Shown piece by piece: positions 10,472 to 20,434 of a DNA stretch of 64,000 bases. Position 1 is the stretch's first letter. Each line of letters begins with the position of its first letter. The translations under genes were made by a program, and so were the position numbers. Under the pieces are notes generated by a model. That model was not told the origin of the DNA, did not search any database, and saw only the letters and a program-made list of their open reading frames with translations. Source of the stretch: Biomphalaria glabrata (taxonomy: Eukaryota > Mollusca > Gastropoda > Planorbidae); assembly GCF_947242115.1 (NCBI RefSeq), contig NC_074720.1, forward strand, positions 44,233,529-44,297,528, read 5' to 3'.

Positions 10472-11065
10472 TGTGGTTCAAACGATTGACACGTCTGGGG
10501 CTAGTGAATAACTATTAAAACCTGTGTGTGTGTGTGTAGGCTGTTTCTGCTTACCATATTACAAACGCATTTAGTTTGGAGTGAAAAGAGATTTTTTTTA
10601 TTTTTTTTATATCCAAACCGATCCTCTTCCTCCCTGTGTGAGATACAGAGAGACAAAAGGAGTGGCCCGGGGGGGGGGGAGAGAACGAACACATTGGAGA
10701 ATGAGAGATTTCTACTTGATAAAAATTAATGTGATTGTGTTGTAACGTCGCCCAAGCGCGTCTCTATACATGTTTCTCTATAAATTATGAATAAACATGA
10801 CCTAAGCATATAATAATAATAACAGCACTAAGGACTAAGCTTCCGATATTGTTCTTATTGAGGTCTGAACATTGCTATATTTTGACTTTTTAGCGACTGG
10901 CTAGTATCAATAATTATACGTGTTAGGAAATTTGTAAAAAAAAAAAAAAAAAAACAACGAAATAAAAAAATTATTTATAATTTGATTGAAAGATAAAGGG
11001 TTGAATTTAACATTGTTTTAGGTGTAAGGCTGTCAGCCTAAAGCAAGCAACTCCACGAAATAGAA
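10472..11065. other. Intergenic low-complexity DNA
   Basis: It contains a (GT)n run near 10523, a G run near 10669 and an A run near 10937. No gene or transposon was recognised. Confidence 0.3.
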
Positions 11066-11067
11066 AT

Positions 11068-11236
11068 AGTAGATAGATTATGTTTATTATTTTACTTGAT
11101 GAAAATGAAAAGATTAGATTATGTTTATTATTTCACTTGATGAAAATGAAAAGATTAGATTATGTTTATTATTTCACTTGATGAAAATGAAAAGATTAGA
11201 TTATGTTTATTATTTCACTTGATGAAAATGAAAAGA
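11068..11236. repeat. Tandem repeat, 41-bp unit, four copies
   Basis: Four nearly identical units contain TTATGTTTATTATTTCACTT and GATGAAAATGAAAAGATTAG. The first copy has diverged slightly. Confidence 0.9.
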
Positions 11237-11347
11237 CAGACAGACACACGAGAGTTCGCCTTCAGCATGCAACCTATTTCTTGGCTACCACACATGGGCG
11301 GAACGCAGTTGACACTCAAAAAACAATTCCATTCCCATCTAAGTCCA

Positions 11348-11386
11348 GTCTTCTTTTTTTTTTGAAGTAACGTCTGTATTTTAAAG
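11348..11386 (+). mobile_element. Family A LINE 3' terminal scrap
   Basis: TTTTTTGAAGTAACGTCTGT is the last part of the family A 3' UTR; everything upstream is gone. Confidence 0.5.
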
Positions 11387-11389
11387 TCT

Positions 11390-11925
11390 GGTACAATGTT
11401 CAAGTAGTGCAGGGCGGAGTAATACAAATACGTATCAGATAAATAGTTCGTTGGTTTTCACACGTGCTGTAGTTCTTCTCTCCACTTCGAATGATCCATT
11501 TGAATGCTTGGCTGTACGCTCGGGTGCAGAAGCTGTGGAAGGGAATACCATAGTTGATAGTTGCAACAGCTAGTTGATAGTTGAAACAGCTAGTTGATAG
11601 TTGCAACAGCAAAAAGATTCTTCTCCTGACTTTCTTCCAGGTTGATTCCCGAAGCCTGAGCACCGCCGCGCAGCTGACGTTTGAAATCAGAGGATCCCTC
11701 TCCTCGATGAAGTGTCATACTTGGCAGACGATCTCCGTTAGCATGAAGCTTCCGGTTTCAGGGATGCAAATTATCCATCTTCACGCCTTGAACTGTCAGA
11801 AAAAAAAATATATAGATAAATAGCATAAAATAATAAGAAATAATCTATATGCAAAATCTGTATACAGTACTACAAAAGTTCTAATATCAGCGCTATGCTT
11901 TTTTTTTATTCGTATCATATGTTAT
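11390..11925. other. Unassigned DNA with a short tandem repeat
   Basis: Three copies of an 18-bp unit containing AGCTAGTTGATAGTTG lie at about 11550-11605. The minus strand from 11820 to 11500 has protein-like stretches, but no family could be assigned. Confidence 0.35.
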
Positions 11926-11927
11926 AT

Positions 11928-12373
11928 TCTTATCTTATATGATACAGACGTCCTACGCGTCATGCATTTAGTCATGCATATTAACCAATGACCTAAATTC
12001 CTCCAACTCACTGGTTTTCCTGGCTAGTTCAGGCAACCCATTTCATGCTCTAATAGCACTTTGTACAAATTTGTCCTAGCATATGGAACGAGGAATGTGT
12101 CTTTATCTTTGTGTCTTTCTGAGTATTTTATAAGGTTTTGTATTTGAAGATTATGGTTCAGTGTTTTATGTATAATTGCTATTTTACTTTTGAGTCTTCT
12201 GTCCTGAAGGCTTTCTAAATTTAGAGATTTTACTAAAGGTGTTTCTCTAGTCAAATGTGAATATTCGTTTGTTATGAATCTCACTGCTCTATTTTGTGTC
12301 TGTTCCAGTTTCTTAATGTTTTCTTGAGTTGAGGGATCCCAAACGGAGGATGCATATTCTATTATTGGCCTAA
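11928..12373 (-). mobile_element. Family A LINE, 3' portion of an interrupted copy
   Basis: The minus strand encodes IRPIIEYASSVWDPSTQENI, then RAVRFITNEYSHLTRETPLV, with a TTATC-type tail at 11928. Its continuation lies at 13343-13503, on the far side of a younger LINE. The 13-bp sequence ATTATTGGCCTAA is present on both sides (12361-12373 and 13343-13355). Confidence 0.85.
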
Positions 12374-13342
12374 TGCCACTAAGCAAAGCCGTTCATCTAA
12401 CGACCTTCAAATCCTAGCTCTGGAGACCATTAATACCTTCAAGCCCAGTGCTATTTTTGCATACACTGATGGATCGGCATCAATAGATTCTGGAAGAGCA
12501 GGCTATGGAGCCTACATCGACTTTCTTGGCTCTCACACAGTCAAAATCTTTGGACCATGTGGTAGTGTTTGCAGTTTTGATGCGGAGACCATGGCAGTCT
12601 GTGAAGCCTTAAAAGTCATTGACTCTCAACTCGGCGAGGGACATTTGAGGGCAACACAGATTGTTGTGGTCACTGACTCAAAATCTGTACTACATGCTTT
12701 GCAAAGCCCCGGACCATGGCCCCCCAATATCAACACTGTCATCATGGCTTCACATAACATCAAACAACGCTATGGCACCCCTGTAATAATGCAGTGGGTA
12801 CCGAGTCACATAGGTGTGACTGGCAACACAATCGCAGACTCTTTGGCCCACCAGGGAGGGCAAATTCCACCCACTGATCAGGCTGTAAGCTTTCATCAAG
12901 CCCTGGCTATAATACAAAAAACAGAAATGGAAAAGTGGTTTGAGTGCTGGGACAAGTCCCAAAAAGCCCGTGGAGTCTGGGAGCGCATGAGGCGCCCTGA
13001 CCGCACTTCCCCGTGGTGGAGGCTGTCCAGGCCTGAGCAAGCTATTATAGCACAGTGCAGGACAGGCCACTGTCCTGTTGGCTCATATTTCTCTCGGCTA
13101 TGGCCAAATTTCGATTCACGGTGCCCTCGCTGCGGGGAAGAAGAGGAAACCGTGCCTCATATTCTGTTTGACTGCCCCAGACTTGCTGATCTCCGTCTCG
13201 ACAGGTCTGGGAAACCCAAAATTCTCGACCTGTATGGCGACATTCATGCACTACGCAAGACAGCAGGGTTTCTGTCCAGGGCTTTTGCAAGAGAGGATTT
13301 GAGCCTCTCAAGCCCTCACTCTAATGGAGTTTGATGATGATG
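12374..13342 (+). mobile_element. LINE with RNase H domain, 5'-truncated, nested in family A LINE
   Basis: A single open frame of 320 codons runs 12375-13334 to TGA. The RNase H domain shows all four acidic positions: YTDGSA, FDAETMAVCEAL, VVTDSKSV and GNTIADSLAHQ. A zinc-knuckle-like tail CPRCGEEEETVPHILFDCPR follows, then a (GAT)n 3' tail. The flanking 13-bp duplication marks target-primed insertion. RNase H in ORF2 points to the I/Nimb-like group of LINEs, an inference. The start of ORF2, including reverse transcriptase, is absent. The unbroken frame suggests it is young relative to its neighbours. Confidence 0.9.
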
Positions 13343-13503
13343 ATTATTGGCCTAACCAAGGTTAAATAACATTTTAGTTTTATGTTCTTATTTGATTTAT
13401 AGAAATTTCTTTTAATAAACCCTAATGCTTTGTTTGATTTTATGACAGTTTCATCAATATGGGGATTCCATGACAGCTTTTCATTTATTATAACACCTAG
13501 CTA
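13343..13503 (-). mobile_element. Family A LINE, 5'-side portion of the interrupted copy
   Basis: It resumes with ATTATTGGCCTAACCAAGG and follows the same sequence as 3855-4016 in the longest copy. Truncated at about 13503. Confidence 0.8.
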
Positions 13504-13748
13504 TTTTGCGCATCTTTCAAATTATTTCCCTCTTAGTTGAACTGAATATCTATTTCTTTATTTTCAATTTGTCTTGATGTAAATGATAAATCATTCTGCC
13601 CCTGAAGTTAAGTTAATTAGAAATTCTTATTAAGACTTTTTTTTTAGGGTGTGGGGGGGGGGGGGGCTGATATTCTTATCAAAGTCAATTTTTTAAAAGT
13701 CGAATTCAGGTATTTTTTATCAAATCATTGAAGTAAAATCCATTCGGT

Positions 13749-13999
13749 AATAGGCCTACAGTCAAGTGAGCGGCTAAGTCTTTTTTGGTATTCTAATTGA
13801 ATCAAGGACTTAGGATTGTCTAATCAAGTAGCTGTAGTGACATAGAATCATAACAATGTAAAGTATCCCATAATAGGCGTACTATCAAGTGAGCGGCTAA
13901 GTCTATTTTGGTATTCTTATTGAATCAAGGACTTAGGATTGTCTAATCAAGTTGCTGTAGGTAGTGACATAGAATCATAACAATGTAAAGTATCCCATA
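13749..13999. repeat. Tandem duplication, 124-bp unit, two copies
   Basis: Both units contain GTCAAGTGAGCGGCTAAGTC or its near match and TCAAGGACTTAGGATTGTCT, and end AATGTAAAGTATCCCATA. About 95% alike by eye. Confidence 0.85.
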
Positions 14000-14261
14000 T
14001 GATTCATACAAAGACTCAAGCATTTAGATTTATGGTATAAGATATAGTAATGATAACTACTTTTCTCAATGGCTTTCATTTAATCATTACCCAGTTTAGT
14101 TTCAGAGAATCCAACTACGTAAAATGTATCAATCATACTTATAAAATTCTGGATATATGTAATTTACTCGCTAATCCACATACATATACTAGCTAATATT
14201 AATACTTCGGCTTTGCTAGTGTCAATGGTTTGCTCTATGACTTTGAATCTCTGTTTGGTAA

Positions 14262-14510
14262 ATGGCTGCTGATGCTATGAGGGCTGCTGTTGGGGTGAAT
14301 GTTGTTGCATTAAATAATATTGTTTCTGATTTTGCTGCTCTTACTAAGTTTCTTCCCAGAGTGCGTGACGAAGCCGCGGAGGTTCAGTTCTATTGGATTC
14401 GTGCTGATGTAGATGGTTCTTGGCTCCCAATCGGAAAATTCCTGGGCACCTATGAATTCTATGCCCCCAAGCATCAAAATATTTTTCTTGTCTCCCTATA
14501 CACAACATAA
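14262..14510 (+). CDS. C-type-lectin-like open frame, probable stray exon or pseudogene
   Basis: The 82-codon frame includes VGVNVVALNNIVSDFAALTK, then QFYWIRADVDGSW. The pattern of a small-residue start, V/L-A-x-L-N, a helix, then YWI resembles exon 3 of the lectin gene (SYLAELNTLEEL ... FWLGL) and the C-type lectin fold. GC-rich codons such as GACGAAGCCGCGGAGG also stand out from the AT-rich surroundings. A possible AG acceptor lies at CTATGAG near 14280. No good donor or partner exon was found on this strand. Confidence 0.35.
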   Translation: MAADAMRAAVGVNVVALNNIVSDFAALTKFLPRVRDEAAEVQFYWIRADVDGSWLPIGKFLGTYEFYAPKHQNIFLVSLYTT

Positions 14511-14569
14511 ATTAACTAGTTGAATGTTCAACACTACAGACATTTTAGCAATAATACTCTTCACCATCA

Positions 14570-14690
14570 CCCATACCTTAGTCTGTTGGACGTCGGGGCA
14601 CCACACGTGATCTTTAAAACCACCTTTCTCCATTCCTCTCTGTCCTTTGCCTTGGATGGAATTTCATTCACTGACGGACCTGTGCATAAA
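14570..14690 (-). mobile_element. LINE ORF2 3' terminal fragment
   Basis: The minus strand reads KAKDREEWRKVVLKI, then TCGAPTSNRLRYG, the standard last residues of the LINE family represented at 62536-62745. Confidence 0.65.
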
Positions 14691-14816
14691 AGCCAAGAGT
14701 TTAGGTCTGCAAATAAATGTAATTAACATTACATAAAAATACAAAGATGTATCTAAGTATCTCGATCAGGGTAACTTAGTAATGGCCAAACTTGCCTGCT
14801 TTATCGAGTTACCACT

Positions 14817-14955
14817 GGCGGCGAGTTGGTAGTTGTAGTCTTTTCATGTTGCATGTTTGATATTGCAGCTGGTATGTTAATGACTGAATCAGGGGCGTCC
14901 ATTTCAATAATGTCAGGCCTAACCTTTGATCCGGGAAATGTCTCTCTGAACTGGC
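14817..14955 (-). CDS. Possible unassigned exon
   Basis: Behind an acceptor-like tttatatatag at 14956 lies a frame reading QFRETFPGSKVRPDIIEMDA, then PDSVINIPAAISNMQHEK, ending at TAA (14805-14803) or at a possible GTAACT donor after CCAGTG. The text is hydrophilic and protein-like, but I recognise no family. It lies 11.5 kb downstream of the lectin gene on the same strand; a link is possible but unsupported. Confidence 0.3.
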
Positions 14956-15109
14956 CTATATATAAATGGAGATAAGTGATCATTTAATTTATAAATAAGT
15001 ATAACTGATTCAAAAAATCATATTATATAAGTAAAATTATAAACGGCTGGCTAAAGAAAAAAATGTAGTGGTATAAATATTAGGATGACACTTAGCCTAA
15101 ATCTACGTT

Positions 15110-15300
15110 TAACAAACTGTAGGACGCGGGGCTCCCCCACCACCACCACGGGGTGGAAGCGAAGTGGCGACAAGAGGGGGCGCAATTCCGTTCAATTCGT
15201 ATTTAATGTAGAAAAGAAATTCTCGGTAGTACTGTCCCTTGACTTCCGTCGTTGTTTCAAGTGAGATAGTATCAAGTAAACACGACATTATTAGCAATGT
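15110..15300. other. Repeat-like GC-richer block, unassigned
   Basis: It contains CCCCCACCACCACCACGG and AGAGGGGGCGCAATTCCG. GGGGGCGCAATC also occurs near a LINE at 5150. Possibly a LINE or SINE remnant. Confidence 0.25.
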
Positions 15301-15387
15301 CTAGAAAATTTTAAATTGAGGAACTTCGTCTCATGTTCTATATAGAACTTTCGTTTTCAGGGGTGGAGTCTGATAACGTTATATTGA

Positions 15388-15785
15388 AGAGTATATTTGA
15401 AGAATCCCGAAAGATATCTTATATGCTGTGCTTGTGGAAGGAGTCAGACCCAAGGGCCGCCCAAGACTAACATATAGAGATGTCTGCAAGCGAGACATGA
15501 GAGCCTCAGGCATCAGCGAAATTATGTGGGAAAACATAGCCAAAGACCGGAGTGTATGGAGACAGACTGTGCGTGCTGGGACAACCCTTGCTGAGAACAA
15601 AAGAATTGAAGCGGCTTTAATCAAGAGGGAAAAAAAGAAAGCTGCCCTGTCTGCTAGCCCTAAATCAGAGGCATACACATGTACGAATTGTGGCAAAGTC
15701 TGCCGTTCTAGAATTGGCTTGATTAGCCACCCCAGATTCTGCCCCGTCTCAAGATTAAGCCAAAACCAGTGACTCATTTGGGCGC
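15388..15785 (+). mobile_element. LINE ORF2 C-terminus with terminal Cys/His finger
   Basis: The frame reads RIPKDILYAVLVEGVRPKGR, then RPRLTYRDVCKRDMRASGIS, and ends in the finger CTNCGKVCRSRIGLISHPRF followed by C. This C-terminal finger is typical of a LINE group common in molluscs. One open frame remains; the upstream polymerase is missing. Related 3' ends: 17095, 18985 (-), 28545, 29690 (-), 32844 (-), 47760 (-), 54430. Confidence 0.85.
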
Positions 15786-15949
15786 ATCCATTGCCTTTCG
15801 AGACAAAAGGAGCCATATATATATTTGAAGACTTCTCCACCCGCGCCATTTAATCGTTGTTGTTTTTTTTTTCCTCACGACATAACGGTGAAATGTCTTC
15901 CGCGATTCTCGCCATCGTTTTACTGACGTCATTTCCTGATCAAGTCACA

Positions 15950-16141
15950 CGACAAATTCCTAGTAGAGCGGCATGCGCTAGACTGACGTTCGGTTGTCCT
16001 GATAGTCCCAGGCTCATGCCTTGCCCGCTGCCTTCCCCCGTCGTCCTGCGGTAGATTGGTACTAGGAAGTAGATTGTATTCGAAGCTGAAGTAACATCCG
16101 AAACATGTAAAAGTAACATCCGAAACATGTAAAACATTGTA
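15950..16141 (+). mobile_element. tRNA-derived SINE, family 3
   Basis: The diverged head AGCGGCATGCGCTAGACTG and body CTTCCCCCGTCGTCCTGCGG match the copies at 28733 and 28965. The tail ACATCCGAAACATGTAAAA is doubled here. Confidence 0.75.
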
Positions 16142-16536
16142 CAAACACAAAGGTGATCTGACGACGATCACACTAAAAAAGCCACGAAGAATTTTAGTGC
16201 AGTCCCGTGCTTACCCCCCATTTCATTACATGACTTGATTCGACCTGCATTTCTTTAGCTATGCTAAAATGAGCCCTTAGACGCCAGGGAATGCAGGAAA
16301 AATTGCTGGCACTATGGCTATGCCCGGTACCCTGTTAGGCTCAGAGCTTACAGCGTTCACCCAAACACGATCGCTTGCTAAGAGGTCTCGGCCGCAATTG
16401 TATTTTGGTCACGTAAAATGTTATAAAGACTGCATTAAGTAATTTAAAAAAAAAACATGAAATAATTAAGTAAAGAAAAACAGAGTTTCTTTTTCTTTAA
16501 CTTTATTGACGTATAAATAAACAATTTCTATTTTGG

Positions 16537-16608
16537 TTATAATGAATGAGCATAACTTCGTTGACGAACTGTTTGACTCAGATGATGAAGTACACGCTTT
16601 GACTTCAT
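16537..16608 (+). other. Short acidic open frame at the start of a minisatellite
   Basis: ATG at 16543 encodes MNEHNFVDELFDSDDEVHAL, then TS and stop. The acidic LFDSDDE start recalls the N-termini of piggyBac-type transposases, but nothing else of such a protein is present. Its last codons are the first unit of the minisatellite that follows. Confidence 0.25.
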
Positions 16609-16926
16609 AAGGTACACGCTTTGACTTCATAAGGTACACGCTTTGACTTCATAAGGTACACGTTTTGACTTCATAAGGTACACGCTTTGACTTCATAAGT
16701 ACACGCTTTGACTTCATAAGGTACACGCTTTGACTTCATAAGGTACACGTTTTGACTTCATAAGGTACACGCTTTGACTTCATAAGGTACACGCTTTGAC
16801 TTCATATAGTACACGCTTTGACTTCATACAGTACACGCTTTGACTTCATGCGGTACACGCTTTGACTTCATGCGGTACACGCTTTGACTTCATGCGGTAC
16901 ACACTTTGACTTCATGCGGTACACGC
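16586..16926. repeat. Minisatellite, 22-bp unit, about 15 copies
   Basis: The unit is GTACACGCTTTGACTTCATA plus AG, with local variants (TATA, TACA and TGCG in the last positions) grouped along the array, so it grew by local duplications. Confidence 0.95.
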
Positions 16927-17094
16927 AAAATTTGCTTTTTCTTTGTAAAGATCAGAAGTTTTTTTTTGGTCGGTTAGATTAGGAATTAAATAACTGTCAC
17001 TAAAATTATAATATATGTGGGCCATTATATTACCCTAAAGAAAACAAGAACAAATATTTCACACGAAAATAGTTATAATTTTATGGTATCTCAG

Positions 17095-17545
17095 ACTTGA
17101 CATAGAATCCCAGAAGGTCAACTTCCACTAGACACTCTATATGGTGATCTAATAGAAGGCAGGAGAGCCTCTGGTCGTCCACTTTTACGGTATACGGATG
17201 TATGCAAACGCGACATGAAACTCTTCAAAATCGACACTGACAGCTGGGAAGAGGTGGCACTGGATAGATCCACATGGAGAGAGAGCATAAAGGAAGGGTC
17301 ACGGATTGCAGATGTCATACACAACAGAAGCAGAAAGAAGGGTGAAAATGCAACGGCGCCTGGTGATTATATATGCCCAACCTGTGACCGTAGCTGTGTA
17401 TCAAGGATTGGCCTCTTTAGTCACACAAGAAGTTGCAAAGGGAAAAGAGCACCTCTTGAGACGTCAAATATCCCAGATAGATCTCTTAAAAAGATAAGAC
17501 TAATCAATTTCATCCCTTGGGCTTAGCCGGACATCTGGTAGCCCT
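17095..17545 (+). mobile_element. LINE ORF2 C-terminus with terminal Cys/His finger
   Basis: Frames read GRRASGRPLLRYTDVCKRDM, KIDTDSWEEVALDRSTWRES and the finger CPTCDRSCVSRIGLFSHTRS followed by C. Close relative of 15388-15785. Confidence 0.85.
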
Positions 17546-17589
17546 AATGTCGTCTTCTTAGGAAGTAATCTGACCTTTTAGAGTTTGTA

Positions 17590-17716
17590 TGTTTAACATG
17601 TTAATATCCCAACCCAACCCTCACACAGGACGGCGGTGGATATCGGCGGTTAGGTTTCGAACCCGGGACCATCGAATGGACAGTTCCGAGCACATACAGA
17701 CGACCTGGCAGCACCC
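17590..17716 (-). mobile_element. SINE family 3-like fragment
   Basis: The minus strand has the B-box-like GGTTCGAAACCTAACC and a GTCCTGTGTGAGGG-type body. The tail is lost. Confidence 0.5.
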
Positions 17717-18625
17717 ATAGTTCGCAATATGCATTCATCAAAAAATCATAATTCTTAAACCTTTAAAAAGAAAAAACCTATTGTTTAGAATAGTGAAAAA
17801 AAAATTGTTTAGTGTGAAAAGTTTCGTGTTTAAGAAATTACTACCAGAACTTCTCGCGCCAAAACGGCTGCGTCAAACTGGCTTACTCGAAATCTATAAA
17901 GTTTGGTAGATCGATTGAGACATATTGAAAGAGAGAGAGAGATTCCTAAGGTTGTGTAAAATATTACAAATATGAAGACACAGACTTTGATGAGACCTAG
18001 ATCTACATGGTTTTCATATCTGATACAAAGCTGTTGTCTTCCGAGGCCGAAGGGTCTAAATATTGTTTAAAAAAAAGTGGGGCGTATTATTCCAAAAACA
18101 TCTGCCTTATTTTGCACCTATATTTATATAATTTTAATAGGAAAGACAGCAGCAACTGACACATGTAGATGAATTCGTAAAATAGATTTCGAAAGCTTTG
18201 AGTGGTCGAACTTTGATTATCGTCCTGTCGAGAAAGGGAAATAATAGCTTTTTTGTTGAATCATCTGTTCCATGCGAGACATTACCTCCCTTAGGCTAAA
18301 GTTCTAACGCAAGCATTTACAATCTACAGTTCTACACACTACCGTAATCTACACCAATATTACAATTAAACAAATTGCTAGGTAAATTACTTTCTGTATG
18401 GAAATTTTCCCATTAACCATTTAGTAGTCACCATGAACTTTAACATCTGACCTCTTAATTGAAATTATGTAAATAAAGTTGTAACAACACTCCGCAGCAA
18501 ATATGTCTTGGTTGAACTGGGAAGTTTTCTTAGCAAACTTTAAATACAGAAGAGAGTTGTTTGGATCGGTTTCTCCATTATTTATTAAGCGCTTCTAAGT
18601 GTACAGACTGATGAAGACCGAGAGG
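17717..18625. other. No recognised feature
   Basis: AT-rich intergenic DNA with a short (GA)n run near 17932. No gene or named repeat seen. Confidence 0.3.
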
Positions 18626-18790
18626 CATAAACCACTTGGCTTCCTACCGAGGGCGCTTGAGTTCGAATCCCAAGTTATGTTTGGTGTTACACCCTCACCC
18701 TCCCCCCGCCTTGTCCACTAAAGAGATTGGACAATAGCGCAGTGAGTAAACTTTATCATGAAAGATGCGCTTTACAAACCTGGCATTAAT
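18626..18790 (+). mobile_element. tRNA-derived SINE, variant of family 1
   Basis: The head AGACCGAGAGGCATAAACC, the B box GAGTTCGAATCCC, the body GTCCACTAAAGAGATTGGAC and a tail similar to family 1 (ATCATGAAAGATGCGC) point to a related but older subfamily. Confidence 0.65.
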
Positions 18791-18984
18791 GGCTCCATTG
18801 ATTCAATGGCCTCTGATATTTTTTTGTTTTATTTACAAACGGTTTAAGATGTTACAATACTTACAATTGACACAAGCCATATTAGGATCCTTGACATTGT
18901 TTAGTCTATTGTGAAAACCCTCCAGTACACAAGCATTATACAATCTTATGATGGAAGACTTGGGGGGGGGGTGCAGACAGAGGA

Positions 18985-19140
18985 ATTTAATTCTAATGGC
19001 GATGTCTTCGATTCCATAGATTAGGGAGGAGTGCAGTGTTTCACAGGAATAAGCAAACCCAGTTGCGACCTACATTTTTTGCCACCTGTAATACAGAAAA
19101 AGCCGTTGTCCATCGAGGGTCTACTTAGGTTTTCTCTTCG
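18985..19140 (-). mobile_element. LINE terminal finger fragment
   Basis: The minus strand encodes a decayed CYRWQKMxVATGFAYSCETL-type finger region, the end of the Cys/His-finger LINE group. Confidence 0.55.
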
Positions 19141-19149
19141 ACTTCTGCA

Positions 19150-19345
19150 AGGGCTTTTCCAGGGGATGGGGGAAAAGAGGGGGGAGACTTTTGAAAATCC
19201 CCCCGGGCCCCCACTTTAGCGGGGCCTCCAAATGAGTGTTTTTTATATTAAAAATTAATTATTACGCAAAATATAGGGCCCCCTAAAGAGGACAATCCCC
19301 CAGGCCCCCAAACGATGGGAAATTTTTAGCTACGTCCCTGTGCTT
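19150..19345. mobile_element. Probable non-autonomous hAT-like remnant
   Basis: It contains GCCCCCACTTTAGCGGGGCC and ends TTTTTAGCTACGTCCCTG, which resembles a CAGGGACGTAGC-type terminal repeat in reverse. The left end is unclear. Confidence 0.35.
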
Positions 19346-20165
19346 TTCTTAGGGGCGATTCAATTAATTCATTGATATAAACCGAATAAATTCTATTCAT
19401 ACTTTTTTTTCAAAAATCTGTTTATATCATACGGGTCAGTGTAACCTACCTGGGCACAGCGCGACCTTAGTCCCCGTTACACCGATACCATTCTATGACG
19501 ATTGGTCTCGGTCAGACGTATCTACTCTCTCAGTACCAAATACGTGATATGACAACAATATTTGTCAAGTCTTTACTTATTTTATACATTTTAATCTAAT
19601 TATTTGAGACCTTTTTTAAATGCAATGAATGTAAATATAAATGTCGTTTAAACTGAACTTTTGTGTAGCTGTACAGAGGTATAATAGTAAAAAATAAGAC
19701 CTCAATCACTCTCACAATACCACATATGCAATATGTCATGTCTTTACGATCTTAAGTAAGCCATCAATGGCACTGAATTAATGAAGTCAATTTATTGATT
19801 TCTTCTCAAACCAAGCTATATTGGCGGTGGGTGTGGCGCATCTCTACTCTTTTAAGGGCCAGTTTTTCTGCATTATACATTTATTTAGTCATCAGTTATT
19901 TATCTGTATTTATGCTTTCAAATCTAATCTACAGAATTATAAAATTGAAATTTAGATCCTGTAATATTTAATATATTATTTTATCATAAAATTCATTTGA
20001 AAGTATTCCATTCTTTATCCAACCAAAAAAAAAAAAAAGAAAACAAATCAAATTTTGACAACATATTTGGCAAGTCTTTACATATTTTTATAAATTTTAT
20101 TCTAATTATTCGAGACCTTTTTTATGTAATGAATGTAAATAAATATGTATTTTAAAACTGAATTT
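19345..20165. repeat. Old direct repeat, about 105 bp, two copies 510 bp apart
   Basis: The blocks at 19550-19650 and 20060-20160 share AAGTCTTTAC, then ATTTGAGACC/ATTCGAGACC and AATGAATGTAAATA. The sequence between is AT-rich and unassigned. Possibly ends of an old element. Confidence 0.4.
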
Positions 20166-20224
20166 AGGGTAGATACAATAGAACACGATATGACAATAAG
20201 ATCACAATCATCAGGTCATACGCT

Positions 20225-20432
20225 GATGAAATTTGCCCTGTGACACCATAGAATGGCGACCATGTCTTTCAAAACTGCAATCTCCATCAAGGGCCACACA
20301 AGACACCGACCCCATGACACACCTATTGAAGAAAAACTGAAAAAAAAATCTGCACAGTTCATCTCATGTATTGGTCTAGTCATCAGAACCATTTAAGATA
20401 ATAATGAGAACGAGGAAGAAGAGAAGGACACT
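20225..20432 (+). mobile_element. RNase H-type LINE (family C) 3' end with (GAA) tail
   Basis: CAGTTCATCTCATGTATTGG, then TCTAGTCATC and AATGAGAACGAGGAAGAAG match the 3' end of the element at 32129-32409 on the opposite strand. The protein is badly decayed. Confidence 0.65.
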
Positions 20433-20434
20433 CT

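Noticed and set aside
12750-13311. Minus-strand frames over the RNase H LINE
   Set aside because: Shadow frames of a strongly coding plus-strand sequence.
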